Notes: generated by a model not told the origin, from the letters alone. Shown: positions 35,987 through 50,900, counted from the first letter of the stretch. The stretch is 64,000 bases of DNA from Anadara kagoshimensis (GCA_021292105.1 CM037866.1:4439502-4503501); one strand, 5' to 3'. A program made the numbers and translations.

Positions 35987-38900
35987 GTCCGTTGTCTGTC
36001 GTCGTCGTCGTCGTCGTTGTCGTCGTAAACTTTTACATTTTCATCTTCTTCTCACGAACCACTGGGCAGATTTCAACGAGACTTGGTCAGATGCATGTCT
36101 TGGTCGGTGCAATTCAAATTTGTTCGTGGTGTTGCCATGGCTACCATAACTAGGTCAAGGTGACCTAGGGGTGCAAAAATCTTAAAAAATCTTCTTCTCC
36201 GAAAGTATTGATTAAAGAAAAAATCTGATGTGATATTTGGCTTCTCTAGGGTCTTTAGCCTATAGTTTGTTCATTTTGTGAAATTCGGACAAAAATAGGT
36301 TACGCGTTTTTGCGTTTAATTTTGAAAAAATCGTAAAATAGCTTCAAATTGTTATAACTTGACTATTTGGCCAGATAATGACATGGGGTTTTCAGTTTTG
36401 ACATCTTCTTGTTAGTATCTTCAAATTGAGGTCAAGGTCAATTATGAAGGTCGTGACCTAATTTTTTTTACCTCTGATTATAATTATTATCTCGAAAACT
36501 ATAAATTTTTTGTATAGGCATGTATATTAGAATGTTGTAGGTATTGATACAACAATCATTTTGGTGTATAAAAAAAGGTCATGGGTTCAAAGGTCAAGGT
36601 CACAGATGTAAAACAATACCAAAATGGTTACTTATCTCGAAAACTATAAACTTTTTGTATAGGCATTTATATTAGAATGTTGTAGGTATTGATACAACGA
36701 TCATTTTGATATATAGAAAAAGGTCATGGGTTCAAAGGTCAAGGTCACAGATGCGAAACAATACGGAAATGTTTAATTATCTCGAAAACTATAAACTTTT
36801 TGTATAGGCATGTATATTAGAATGCTGTAGGTATTGATACAACGATCATTTTGATGTACAGAAAGAGGTCATGGGTTCAAAGGTCAAGGTCACAGATGCG
36901 AAACAATACGGAAATGTTTAATTATCTCGAAAACTATAAACTTTTTGTATAGGCATGTATATTAGAATGTTGTAGGTATTGATACATCGATCATTTTGAT
37001 GTATAGAAAAAGGTCATGGGTTCAAAGGTCAAGGTCACAGATGCGAGACAATACCGAAATGGTTAATTATCTCGAAAACTATAAACTTTTTGTATAGGCA
37101 TGTATATTAGAATGTTGTAGGTATTGATACAATGATCATTTTGATGTATAGAAAAAGGTCATGGGTTCAAAGGTCAAGGTCACAGATGCGAATCAATACC
37201 GAAATGGTTAATTATCTCGAAAACTATAAACTTTTTGTATAGGCATGTATATTAGAATGTTGTAGGTATTGATACAATGATCATTTTGAGGTATAGAAAA
37301 AGGTCATGGGTTCAAAGGTCAATGTCACAGATGCGAAAACAATACTGAAATGGTTAATTATCTTGAAAACTATAAAAGTTTTGTATAGGCATGTATATTA
37401 GAATGTTGTAGGTATTGATGCAATGATCACTTTGATGTAAAGAAAAAATTCATTGGGGTTTAGTATTTATGTTTTCTTTAAATCTATCAGCTAGCCATTA
37501 GTTATCAGGTGAGCGTATAAGGCCCATGGGCCTCTTGTTTATTTTATTTTATCCAGGTGTGGGATTTTGAATCTATAGATACAGCAGACGCCACTGATGA
37601 GTCTGGTTTGTTTGAAATGGAACCCATGAACGAGCTACGAGTTGGAGCCGATGTACACCTTCGGTCAATTACCAAATCTGTTGACGCTGAAAATGAAATT
37701 ACCAATTGGTATGCCCAGGTAAGTTAGCGATAATTGTACACAAATTATGTCTTGTCAGAGCTCAAAGTTGCCCCTAAAATAGGTGCCATGGCAACCAAAA
37801 TTCTGATTTTGCGACCATTATTTTGATCTAAGTGGCCAGTTTGGCTACAGAAATTTCTGTCATCAAAATCAGACTTTGACCATTTCAAACAGAAAGATTT
37901 ATTTAAATTTAGGGATGACCAGAAAAAATATTTTGACACAAACTGCAAGTTTGTACATGTTGTAATAAAAACACCAAACAAAAGTTTTACAAACAACACA
38001 CAACAGTTATACAGTCATATACTAGAAATAAGTTAAAAAATTTTCTTTTAAATTTTATTTTTGGCATCTAAAATTTTGTTTGGCACCTGAAAAATTTTAT
38101 ATTCATTGTTTCAAAAAAAGTGCATCAATGTATATTATAAACTATTCATATTGACCTAATATTTGAAAACATGGCCACGCTAAATGGATTTGTAGCGGTC
38201 TGGGTAGCTCAGTGGTAGAGTACTCGCCTATAGTGTGGGAGGTCCCAAGTTTAATCCCAGGTCAGACCCTGCATTTTTTTCTCTTTCCTGTAAAATTTGG
38301 GGCTCGTCTGTCCTGGGAAGTGGCAGACCAACAGGTTGGTCCCAGGGTAGAACCTGGTGATTCCTCCTTCTTTTTTCGATTCAACTCCATTGAATCGAAA
38401 AAAAGGAAAGGAGGAATGTAGTGGTCTGGGTAGCTCAGTGATAGAGCACTTGCCTATAGACCGGGAGGTCCCGGGTTCGATCCCCAGTTCAACCCTGCAT
38501 TTTTTTCTCTTTCCTGTTACACATTTCAGAATTGAATATTGTCAGTATTACCAGTACATTCTGTCCTTTTTATTTGTAGGATGCTAATGGCGGTATTTGG
38601 AAGCTTGACCTCTCTTTTTCACATACATCTACGGCACCTGAAAAACTTTTTACGTACCACGCTGGACCCATTCTAGGCTGTGATGTGTCGCCTATAAGCC
38701 ACCTAGTGGCAACAACTGGAATGGATCGTAAGTTGTTTTTTATATATGTAATTTGAAGAATGAGTTTTGCAGTTTATTCTGTGATGTGTCGCCTATAAGC
38801 CATCTAGTGGCAACAACTGGAATGGATCGTAAGTTGTTTTTTATATATGTAATTTGAAGAATGAGTTTTGCAGTTTATTCTGTGATGTGTCGCCTATAAG

Positions 38901-41900
38901 CCATCTAGTGGCAACAACTGGAATGGATCGTAAGTTGTTTTTTATATATGTAATTTGAAGAATGAGTTTTGCAGTTTATTCTGTGATGTGTCGCCTATAA
39001 GCCATCTAGTAGCAACAACTGGAATGGATCGTAAGTTTTTTTTTATATATGTAATTTGAAGAATGGGTTTTGCAGTGTATTGCTTTAAGCATAAATGGCG
39101 TTATTTAGTTGAGTCAAGCTTATGGCATGACAAAGCATATGCTTATATTTACAATATGACTGTATCTCTCTTTAATGAAACATGTAGAAGCAATTGTATT
39201 GCAATTCCCGATGAAAGACAATAGGGGTCATGACCCTTGATGCGTATCAATTTTCCCGCAATATTACATCATGTCCCACACAGTGGGTCACGTGGTCATG
39301 CGAGATTTGCTGATCTCGCATGGCTAAAAACCCTATCTCACAAGAGCAGGTATGGAAAAAATAGCACCAAGGGTTGAAACAAAAATGGGTACAAAATATT
39401 TATTAAAAGCAAGAATTGTAAATATAAGAAATGACATTTCTGCTCATGGTATTTCAAGGGGTAATGCAAGATAGTTTGTTGCATGCCAAATCCAAAATGA
39501 AGGGCTCCCTCAAATTTGACACACGCCACACTATCATGCATTACTTTTCTTCTCTGGTACCTCAGTTGCCAAGTGGTCTAAAACACAGACTTACAGATTA
39601 CAGCCTAGGTCTGGATCCCACTCAGGCAGATCCTAATATGTGAATGTTTATCAGTTTGCTTACTGTAGTTGTCTTCTCTGGGCACTCCATTTTCCTCCAC
39701 CATTCCAAAACATTGAAAATACCATGTGTCTGTGGGAGTGCAAAAGCAATTGTGATATCAAAACTATAGAGGCTGTAAAAACCTTGTAACTAAGAAAGCG
39801 GGGCAAATAACTCTGTAAAATTGCTTTAAACAAAATCCGGATTTTTTTTAATACAGAGACCTAACTGTCCAATATTTATTATGTAATCCGTACCCCACCC
39901 TATCCCATCATAATAAACTTATTAGTTTTTAATGTGTTTCTTGCATTTCTTCCACTTCAACCCATGTCTGGAGAGTTTCTTGGCAATGACTTTTTGAATA
40001 TTTTCTGAACACTATTGGAACATTAAGGTATGAGTGTATGTGCTATTTGCTTATTTTTTTGGGGCCAGTATCCATTTGGTCCTTTTTGGGAGGGGGGAGG
40101 ACAAATTGGACCTACCGGTAAATATTGGGGTTTTTTTTTTTTTTTTTCTTTTTCATTTTTCGCATCCCATTATAATTAACACTTGTTTAATTTACACTGT
40201 TTTGTCTTTTTATTTTACAGATACTGTCAGGGTATATGATTACATACAACAGAAACAGTTACACGAAGCCAAATTCCCCGCCGGAGGAAGTTGTCTTAAA
40301 TGGGCACCACAAATTGTAAGTACATAAATCATAGAATTATAAAAATGTTGAGACATCAACCGGGTTAGAGGTGAAGTGGCAGCATGCTCAGAGCAACATG
40401 CAGTGAATGATTTTAAGGTCTTTTTGAAAGGATCCTGTGACTTTCATTTCTAAATGCTGAGTGATTGGTAAAAGAACAGTTCCTTCCCATTTTGAAGTCT
40501 TGGGTCAGACCTGACCAGGGTTCAAACACATGGCCTCCCACATTTGAGCCAGCAATCTGTCAACTAGGCTACTGTAGCATGTACACATATTTAAAGACCT
40601 ACAGTTTTCTCCTTTCTATATACATGTACATGTATTTGAGTAAAATCAAGTATGGGACAACCTATGTTTCCACAATTTTAAAATTATTAGTAGCCAAATT
40701 TCCAAAATTTGTGAAAATATAGTACTTTTTAAAGTAATTTTTCACAAATTTGTTAAAATAGGTTACTTTTTGAAAGAATTTCACAAAAATGAGTAGCCAA
40801 TGGCGATTTTGGCTACCAGGAATGGAAACATAGGACAACCTGAGATGTCAACCATTAGAGATTCTCATTATTGAATACAAATCGTTATCGTTAATTACAC
40901 CAATGTGGTTTATATTTGAGAAATTACAGCAAACAGCAGCTTTAAGTCATCCTGAGTATGTGCTAGTACAAGGCAGACCATAAAACACACTCCCACATCT
41001 CATGTCTTCATGAAGTTGTTTTTAGATTAATCCTTAGAAATTAGTAAACTTGCTCTCATTGCAAATAGCTGTAAAATTGCAGATGTGGCGTATAAGAACA
41101 TTACAACCATAAACAATCTAGATGTAAATAGCTGAGAAATTGGTGTTAAACAACATTTGTAACAACCAAAAAGAACAATCTTAGCATGGGTTGATATGTC
41201 ATTTGCGTGTACATCCTTAACAACATGGGACATTTGGACAGGTGGTCTTTATATAGAGGTAGATACTGATGCATGTAGAACTTTTTTTTGACAATTTGTT
41301 GATATATTTTAAAATTTATTCATTATAGGTTGACCCAAAAGGTGCAACATTCCTGACCGGTTTTATGGATGGTGTGTTGAGGATCTTCAAAATCGCCAAT
41401 CTTTCCCAGGAAGCAAGTCATAGACGCCATAAACATGATATCGACCTTGACCTTAAACAAGTGTTCAAGCCTCACAATAAAAAGATAACCTCCATGGCTA
41501 TCGACAGTAAAGGGGAACTTCTGGCTACCGGAGTAAGTACCAATAATCACTGATCAGAGACAATCATCGAAAGAGAAGTTTGATATAAACAATATTTACA
41601 ACAAGAAAAAAAAAAAACAGGCAGATAACTCTACTGTAAACCAACTTTTTTTTGCGTGCGATTAACTTTAGCACATTTCATCAGGTCAAAATAATCCTGA
41701 AAGTTAAACATTATGTGCTTGTTTCCGAAAATGGTTATTTGTATGCCAAATATTTAGCTAAAGTCAATACCACAAAAGTTAATAGTCGGGAATTGATTTT
41801 GGTAAAAGAATCACAAAAGTTAATATTCACAAATAAAGGCTGGTGTACAGTATTGGCTCGGAAAGAATATTGTTATTGTAACCTCCACTGACACAATAAT

Positions 41901-44900
41901 TTTTAATTGAATTTTTTAAACAAATGATCAAAATGAAGCCATATTTTGACATTTCTTTATTTATTTAGTTTTTAATACATTTACAATTGAATTGATTTAA
42001 TTGTGTGTAGGGAGATAAAAAAGGAACTCTCACATCACTGATCCCAGGTCTTAAGATTTTCTTCAACTTTAATTTAGTACTTAAGTTTGATCATAGTAAT
42101 TAAAGTCTGTCCCGAGCCATTAGGCCCATCAGGCAGGAGCTTATCCCGGTTTCGGTGGCGTTAAGCGACTGAGAGTACAAGACTCTCCCCTGAATGGGAC
42201 GCCGGTCCATCGCAGGGTTAACCCCCAGCATTTTGCTGGTACTCATTTATTTTTCAGCTGAGTGAACTGGAACAACGTGAAATTAAGTGTCTTGCTCAAG
42301 GACACAACACATCGCCCGGTCCAGGGATCGAACCCACGACCTTCATAGTAATACCAACTACTTAAAACAGGCCAGGCCCTGGTTTCACAATCATTCCTTA
42401 GCTAAGATTTTCCTTAACTTAAATTTAGCAAATTTTGGTAATCTTTTTTTGGAACCGCTGATGCATTTTTTTTGTCAAAACTAAATGCAAATGTTAAACG
42501 CTGGCAATTATCTTAAAATTGACACCTCAAGATCCTGAACATCTTCAAAATTAACAAAATTACAAAGATTTGAAATTTTGTAAGATTTAAGTTAAGGAAA
42601 ATCTTAGCTAAGGAATGATTGTGAAACCGGGGCCAGAACCTATAATACCAAGGGTTGTACATGCACACCATTCATACAATACGTATGTATCTTATTTTTT
42701 CAGGATTAATTTTCAATTTGACTTTCTTTATAATTTCAGGGAGAAGACAATACCATCTTTTTCATGAGTATCGGTGAGACGTATGAAGCTATAGGATTTA
42801 TCAATACACCGACAGCTGTCCGTCAACTCCAGTGGTCACCTGACAAGTTTGTAAGTAATCCCCAACAATCCTGTGATAGAATTTAAACAATTCTTTATAT
42901 AGATAGGAAATTAAATCTATTTTTGTTATGAGAAAAATGATAAATATTGGACATTTGCACAATGCATAATTGACGGATCGCTGGCCACGCCCACAATGTT
43001 CCGACAAAGGTCCAGCATGCTTGAATTACACATAAAAAGAATGAAAACTCGGCATGAATTGTGCCATTTAATGACGTCACTGACATGAGCATGTCATTAG
43101 TTGCTGTGACGCTGTTTTGCTACCATGATGGTAGCCAGTGTCGGAATACAAAAGGCATGGCCGGCGATACGTCATTTGGCTTAGTGAATTATGTAACTGG
43201 TGCAAAATGTCAAATTCTTTCATTTTGCAATATTGTGAAATGATTTATTTTTGTGGTGTCCAAGTTTTGTCGTTCTAAGAAAAAAACTGTATGCTTTCTG
43301 TTTCTTTTAATATATACCGGTAATTCATGTATTTTGTTGACATGTAAATTTGTGGGTTAAGGTATCTGCAAAGACAATGAAAATTGAAATTTGAACACCA
43401 AAAAAATTATTGACCCTAACTCTGGCATGCAGTCTGTCAAGCAACTCCTGATTTTCCTTATTTTTCCTCATTTTGAGCTGTTCCTGATTTTTCCTGAATT
43501 TGTTAGATAAACTCTTTAAAACTTCTGATTTTGAGCCTTTTCCCCGTACAAAAAAAAAACCGTAATAATAGTATGTTGGAATCAAAATGACCTAAGTAAG
43601 ACCTTTTAGCTTGCCAATTATATTTTGACATTCTGATAATGACCTTAATTTAGAATCAAAAACATCATGCTTAAATTTATATAAGCTGAAGGTCTTACTT
43701 AGAGGGGAGGAAGGCAGTTTTTTTTTGTTTTGGTTTTTATTTTATTTTCTTGATGATCCTGAAATTTTTGATAATCTCCTGATTTTTAACTAAAAACCCT
43801 CCTGATTTCCTAAATTTTTTGAGCCAAAACGTACTTAAAAGACTACATGTACATGTATTAGATATATATATTTAAAATTCAATTTACAGAATTTTTAAAC
43901 AACAAATCAACAATTTAAAAAAAGAAGCAGAAATTTTAAAAAGCTAGCATTACTATAGCATAGGAATTCAAATATCTTTTTGTGTCATCCATAAACATTT
44001 ATTTACCAAAACTGTATAAGCATATTTCTTCTTCTATTTCTTCACCTCATTGTGGGGATAGTGATGAGGGTATTGTTTTAGAAGTAGAAGCTCCCGACAG
44101 CACAAAGATAGACACGGCTCACACCTATCTTATTCCCAACCTTAACATTAGAATGCAGAAGTTTAAAAGTATCAAGTCCAGAGTTAGGGTAAGTTTTTAT
44201 CAACGACCTTTCGAAGAAAGAAGGATTTTAAATTAGTGTTTCTGTCCTTCCGTCCATCAGTCTGTAGTGATTCTCCAAAACTATAAAGCATTTTTTCATG
44301 AAACTTGGTGCAAACATCAACATTAATAGATGTGCATATCATTAACTGGAGTTGGTTTCCTCAATTGACGTTTTGCCAACCACGCCCACAATGTTCTGCC
44401 ACTGGCCGCCAGCATGGTAACAAAGCAGCGTCAAGGCAACTAATGCACACTAGTGTCAGTGATGTCATTAAATGGCAATATTCAGGCAGAGTTTTTATTC
44501 TTTTTGCATCTAATTCAAGCATGTCGGAACATTGTGGGGTTGTCCGGCGATACTACAGTTTCCTGAGAGTTATTACCCTTTGAACATTATTAAGTACAAA
44601 CCACCCATGAATACCCATGCATTGTGGTGTAATATGTCAATTGAAATCACAAAACAATTTATAGTTGATTTTAACTGACAGCAACATTTGATTTTTAAAC
44701 ACACACACCCTACCCTACCCCCCATTTGAACTGAGGGTAATATATAGAAATTACCACTTTCACTTTCATATCTATGGATGGATTTTGATCAAACTTTGGG
44801 CAAATGTATACCAACATGAAACATGAGATGATATGAGATGATATGATGTTTATCCATCCAGTTAGGTCTTAGGTCAAAGGTTAAGGTAACAAGGTCTTGA

Positions 44901-47900
44901 TACCAAGAAAACCCTGTATATATAAAGACCACCCAGTTTAAAAACTAAGAAACATTTTTTATAGAAATGTGGTCATGGCCTGGGTTGAGTTTTACTAAGC
45001 TTTGTAAGTTATGTGAAAAAAATTAGACTTGAATTCGTCAGTTCAATCTTAAGACTGGTATTGTCTGTTGTACTGGTCTAAATATACAGGTGGTCTTTAT
45101 ACATAATGTTTACTGTAATTTTATAAATAGCATGAAGAAGATTTAGCAAGAAAAGCAAAAGAAGACGAAGAAAGAAAGAAAAAAGAAGAGGAAGAGAGGA
45201 GAAAAAGGATAGAAAGAGGACTGGAAACGGAATCAGAACAAGGAGATGAAGAGGGAGAAGAAGGAAAAGAAGAGGGTAAGAATTGAATTTGTCTTAAAGA
45301 TGAATTGATTTCCCCAAACCCCAAAATGGATTAAATGGGCCTTGTGGGTGGGGGGGGGGTCAAAAGCTTACAGATCAAAGTGCCTCTCACCGACTAGGAA
45401 AAGAAGAGGTTAAAATTGAATGTCTTACGATAAATTGGTATTCGAATCCTAAATGGTGGATATAGAGGCCTGGGTCAGTGGGTGGCAGAGGGGTCTAAAG
45501 TACTCACTTATGTATCACATCACCTTTCACTGCCTAGGAAAAGCGGAGAGTAAGGATCATCTTAATAAAAAATATATTTCCTCTATTCTAAATAGGGGAT
45601 ATTGGGGTCTGGGTAGCCGAACGGCCAAGTGGTCTAAAGGACATATCTAAATAGATCACGTAGCCTTTCACTGCCTAGGAAACGAGGAGGGTAAAAATTG
45701 TCCTTTTAAGATGAATTGAATGTGTCTTAATAAGAAAAATATATTTCCTTAGTCCTAAATAGGGGAAATATGGGGTCTGGGTGGCGGAACGGCCGAATGG
45801 TCTGAAGTGCATGTTTAAATGGATCACAGAGCTTCTCACTGCCTAGGAAAAGAGCAGGGTAAGGATAGAACATCTTTAGATAAATTGGTATCCCCAATCC
45901 TAAATGGAGGGTTTAGTTTGCTTTGCATGGCGATGGAAGTTATAACACTAGACAGTTCAATGGTTATATTTACATTCCCTTTTTTTTGGAAAATCTTATT
46001 TTCGTTTTTAAATTCTGAAAAAACAATGTTGTGTACGACATGCATTTCCAGTCGTTGGAACAGCCAATCTAGAATGTCACGCCTATAGGCAAAAGCAAGA
46101 AATACGTGACGTTATTTTAGCATGTGTAAATTTAGTCTTATAATTGACGTATTGCCAGCCATGCCTATAATGTTTCGACACTGGTAGCCATAACGGTACC
46201 AAAGCAGTGTCATGGCAACTAATGACATACTAGTGTTAATAATGTCATTAAATGGCACAATTCAGGTAGAGTTTTCATTCTTTTCTGTATTAAAAATAAA
46301 GCATGCCGGGACATTGTTGGAACATTGTGGGCGTGGGCAGCGATACTAATGACGTACTAGTGTCAATGACGTCATTTAATGGCACAATTCAGGAAGAGTT
46401 TTCATTCTTTTCTGTATGACTTTGTAAATCAAGCATGCTTGGACTTTGTTGGAACATTGTGAGCGTGGGCAGCGATACATCAGTTACATTTGGTCTCAAA
46501 CAGAGTTTTGTATAATAAGACATCACAAATGTAAATAATATTTTGTAAATACATAATTTATTTTTTAACAGATGGTATTACAAAATATCCAAAAGGATAC
46601 GGAAGTAATTTGTTTTATAATATATCGTTGTATCTGTTCATAGCATTCTAGATGAAAAAAATTCAGAAAATTTCAGCTGAAACATAATTTTCCAAGAACA
46701 GAATTTTTATATTGGTTTCAGTCATTTTGTTTGTCAAAATAGAATAAAGGTAGTTTCCCCTGGAGAAAAGTAACTAAAACTTTCCAATTTCACCATTAAA
46801 ATTTCCAGAACAACAGTGATATACTAGCAAATGAAATCTAATTGTCCTTGCTCACAAAAATGTTGATGTTGTAACAATTTAATATCTTTGCAATGAAGAT
46901 CCTAAGCTTTTACAAGCATGTCATAAAACAGTTTGCTGTATTTCAGAACTTCAAATTTTCCCAATTTAAAAAACAGATTTTTCTGTAATTGCAAAGAAGT
47001 GTACCTTTTTAAAAAACATCTACCTCGTTATATCCAAACAAGCATATTATAAAACAGTTTGCTGTATTTCAGAACTTCAAATTTTCCCAATTTAAAAAAC
47101 AGATTTTTCTGTAATTGCAAAGAATTTTACCTAATAAAAAAAATCTACCTTTTTATATCCAAAAATGACGCTGCTTTCTTATAGTCTGGGCCTCAGTTGC
47201 ACAGTGTTCCAAAGGTGAGCCTTACAGATCGCAGTGCATCTATCTGCTTAGGTTTGAATCCTACCTGGGATAAAGTTTGTCAGTGTGCTTGCTGAAGGCT
47301 GGTGATTTTTTCCAGGTCTGATTTCTTCCATCATTCCAGAATTGACAGCCTCACTATAATCATAAACAAACATACTAATCCATTTCGGAATCACAATCCA
47401 GAAGCAAAGTAAAAACAAACATACTAATCCATTTTGGAATCACAATCAAGAAGCAAAGTAAAAACAAACATACTAATCTATTTTGGGATCACAATCCAGA
47501 AGCAAAGTAAAAACAAACATACTAATCCATGTCAGAATCACAATCCAGAAGCAAAGTAAAAACAAACATACTAATCCATGTCGGAATCACAATCCAGAAG
47601 CAAAGTAAAAACAAACATACTAATCCATGTCAGAATCACAATCCAGAAGCAAAGTAAAAACAAACATACTAATCCATGTCGGAATCACAATCCAGAAGCA
47701 AAGTAAAAACAAACATACTAATCCATTTCGGAATCACAATCCAGAAGCAAAGTAAAAACTTCGTAACTGTCAAGTTAGGTTAGACACATGAACTTTCACC
47801 AAAGATGTGCGGCCGGGTGCTCCGGAAGGGTAAGCGCCTCCTGTTTAGCTAGCTACACCGGCCATGTGTGTAATCAAAATTGTGTGAAAGGAACATGGAA

Positions 47901-50900
47901 CTATGGGACGTCAAGTATAAGTATATACATGTAAATCAAAAACAAACATACCAATCCATGTCCGAATCACAATCCAGAAGCAAAGTAAAAACAAACATAC
48001 CAATCCATGTCCGAATCACAATCCAGAAGCAAAGTAAAAACAAACATACCAATCCATGTCCAAATCACAATCCAGAAGCAAAGTAAAAACAAACATACCA
48101 ATCCATGTCCGAATCACAATCCAGAAGCAAAGTAAAAACAAACATACTAATCCATGTCCAAATCCCAATCTAGAAGCAAAGTAAAAACTTTGGAACTGAC
48201 AAGTTAGGTTAGACACGCGAACTTCCACCAGGGAAGTGAGGCCGAGAGATTCTTGACTTAGTTGTAAAACACCATAACTCCATTACCTACCCAGGGGTTT
48301 TTGTCTCTTAAAACATTGCTCTAGTTTAAAACAGTTTTCCAGTTCTACCCAGAAATCACATATTCTTGCTGGTGAATTAAAACAATGTTTTCAGTCTAAT
48401 TTTCTGGAAAAAAGGTATCTAGAATTCTATACTCAGATATTAATTAATCAATGGTATATAAAATATTGTATAGTGTAAAAATCTAATTATTTTTGTCTGT
48501 TGTCTGTGTGTGTGTGTGTGTGTGGAAGCTTTATTGATTTATTGATTTTATTGATTTTTTATTGATTTTTTATTGATCTATTTTAAGATAATTAATCCTA
48601 TAATCCTAATCCATGCATGTGAATAATGGTATAAATGAAACATTGATTTCTTGGCAGAGAAAATGCTGTTTTTAACACATCTGCACAAAGTGTAAATGAG
48701 CTTTTATGTTTGAAATGAAGATTTCCAGTTGCATAAACAATGGTAGAAATTTCTATTGTCCCCTCCACATGTGTTTATCTTCATGTACTGGTGCGACATG
48801 TTAGTGACATCATGATCAATAGACAACTGCATGACATCATTTTGTAGAGACATGACATCTGTCTTGTTGGAGAATGACAACCAAGTTTTCAAAATTTAGA
48901 GATGCATTTTAAGTGTTAATTCTAAGATATTAGAATAAAGACCTTAGTTTTCTAGTTTATACATTTTGTATAAACCAAAATCAGGCACATTCTTTCCATG
49001 ATCATATTTATTTTAATGTAGAATGTTAAATAACAAAGTTAGATTTTATAAACATGGCATCGATTTCTAAGTTAATCGTATTTGAAGCCAAATATTGGCA
49101 TCAAAATGGAAGAAAAAGAATCTGCTATAACTATCACGTAGGATACCACAGCTGTGACATGGGTATCCCTTAAATTACTTGATTGTTTAAGATATCTGCC
49201 TCATTCTAGGGCAAGACAAGCTATAGTCATTCTGACATGTCACAAAAAAGCTTTGATTAGCTCCATGCTTGTTTTTACAGTAGCTGCATGGAACTGAAAG
49301 ATTCATCAACCTGATAAGCTTCATGGCTTCACAGATACTACTAAATTTATAATAAGCTTTATATTGATATGTTTATGTGTGTGTGTGTGTGTACCGGTAT
49401 GTTTTAATTAATGTGTGAATCTGCACATGGCCATTTGACTTAAGATGTGACCAGGCTTTAAGTTGCCTTTAACTAACTTAGCTTTATGTGGATTTGTTTG
49501 TGCGAAAGTGAATATTTTAATAAATGTGTACAGTGTTCAATCTAGAAGGGGTCCTTGCACCATTGGCCCCAAAGTAATAATTTTGTCAAAGAAATACTGT
49601 CTATGGGCCATCCCTGGCCTATCTTTTCAGTCTGAGTTAAATTTCAAATAAACCAATTTCTACCTCTTTCTAATCTGTATATTTTTCCTTCACTTTTTAC
49701 TGATGGTTTAAAATAAAAATTTTCAGAAATGTAATCAAATTAACCCAATTTTTGAAAATTTGGACCTTGCTTTTTCGAGGTCTAGTCCAATATGACCCTG
49801 TCAACAGCATTTCTAGATTGAACACTGTGTGTGGATCTTTGCATGGTTGTTTATTTTTTTTCTAATCTATGATATACTTGCTTGTAACTTAATTATGTAA
49901 CATATAATTTAGTATTGCGTGTTTTTGGACAATCATTTGATATATTTCATACCCAGGTGGTGGCAGAGTGGTTAAAAGTACCGGTCTCTCCTATTACCTT
50001 TCTCTGACCACCTAGGTTCAAATCCCACTTGGGCAAGACCTAATGCAAGGTAGTTTGTCAGCTTGCCTGCCAAAAGTTTGTGGTTTTTCTCTGGGCACTC
50101 TAGTTTCCTCAACCACCTCAAAACTTAGTTCCTTGATATAAGTGAAAAATCTTGACTGGAGTTGAGTTGAGTAATGGTGTTTAACGTCCCAGTCAAGAAT
50201 ATTGCACTTATATCGAGACGTTGCCTAAAATCTTGACTGGAGCCGAAAACTTCATTACTTCACTCCACACCTCTTTGTGCCAATATTTCAACTGCACTGG
50301 GACAAATTATTAAAAAAATTGTCAGTTCACTAGCCAAAAATTATGGTTTCCTCCAGGAACTTTGGTTTCTCTACCATCCCAAGATTGGAATCATAAATGA
50401 AAGGATATGGAGTGGGGCGTAGTAAGCCCCTAACACATCACTGAAAACACAACACACATGTATGGCAAAGTCTCAACAATGGAGTGGAGAATCGTATGAG
50501 GCCAGGTGCTCTGGAAGAGGAAGCATCTCATGTCATGCTAGCAAATCCAGGATATGATAGTAAACATTGTGCAATTTAAAATATTGTTAGGTCAGCAGTG
50601 CCCAGCTAAATCTGATATAATGTTGCATCAAAGAAAGAAAAAAAAATAATATAAATGGGAGAGAAAGAGAGAGAGCATGTTAACAATGTCAATGACAAAA
50701 TGTTTGAAAAAATTACTTGTCAGATGCATAATACTGTACCATATTTATCTACAAAAGTATGATGATGCCCATATATTTTTGTGCTGCAATAATGAAATAA
50801 TGAAATTCATTTTTACACTAAATATAAATAAAATGTTACAAAGGAAAAATTAAATGAAAAAATACTGGTACTCTACAGATTCATAATACCATATTTATTT

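Larger units (their letters stand above)
41533..42739 (+). other. CFAP44 intron 15
   Basis: Holds the SINE-like element 42105-42360 and the palindromic MITE 42375-42634. 41645-41890 is open on the plus strand but shows no family resemblance. Confidence 0.6.

Noticed and set aside
38196-38500. tRNA genes suggested by TAGCTCAGTGGTAGAG and GGTTCGATCC
   Set aside because: A and B boxes are present but no acceptor stem pairs, and the sequence continues into a SINE body repeated in tandem. The same applies to 58921 and 49951.
41652-41891. 79-codon plus-strand frame in CFAP44 intron 15
   Set aside because: No similarity to CFAP44 and no splice sites in phase with exons 15 and 16, which join directly as LATG-GEDNT.
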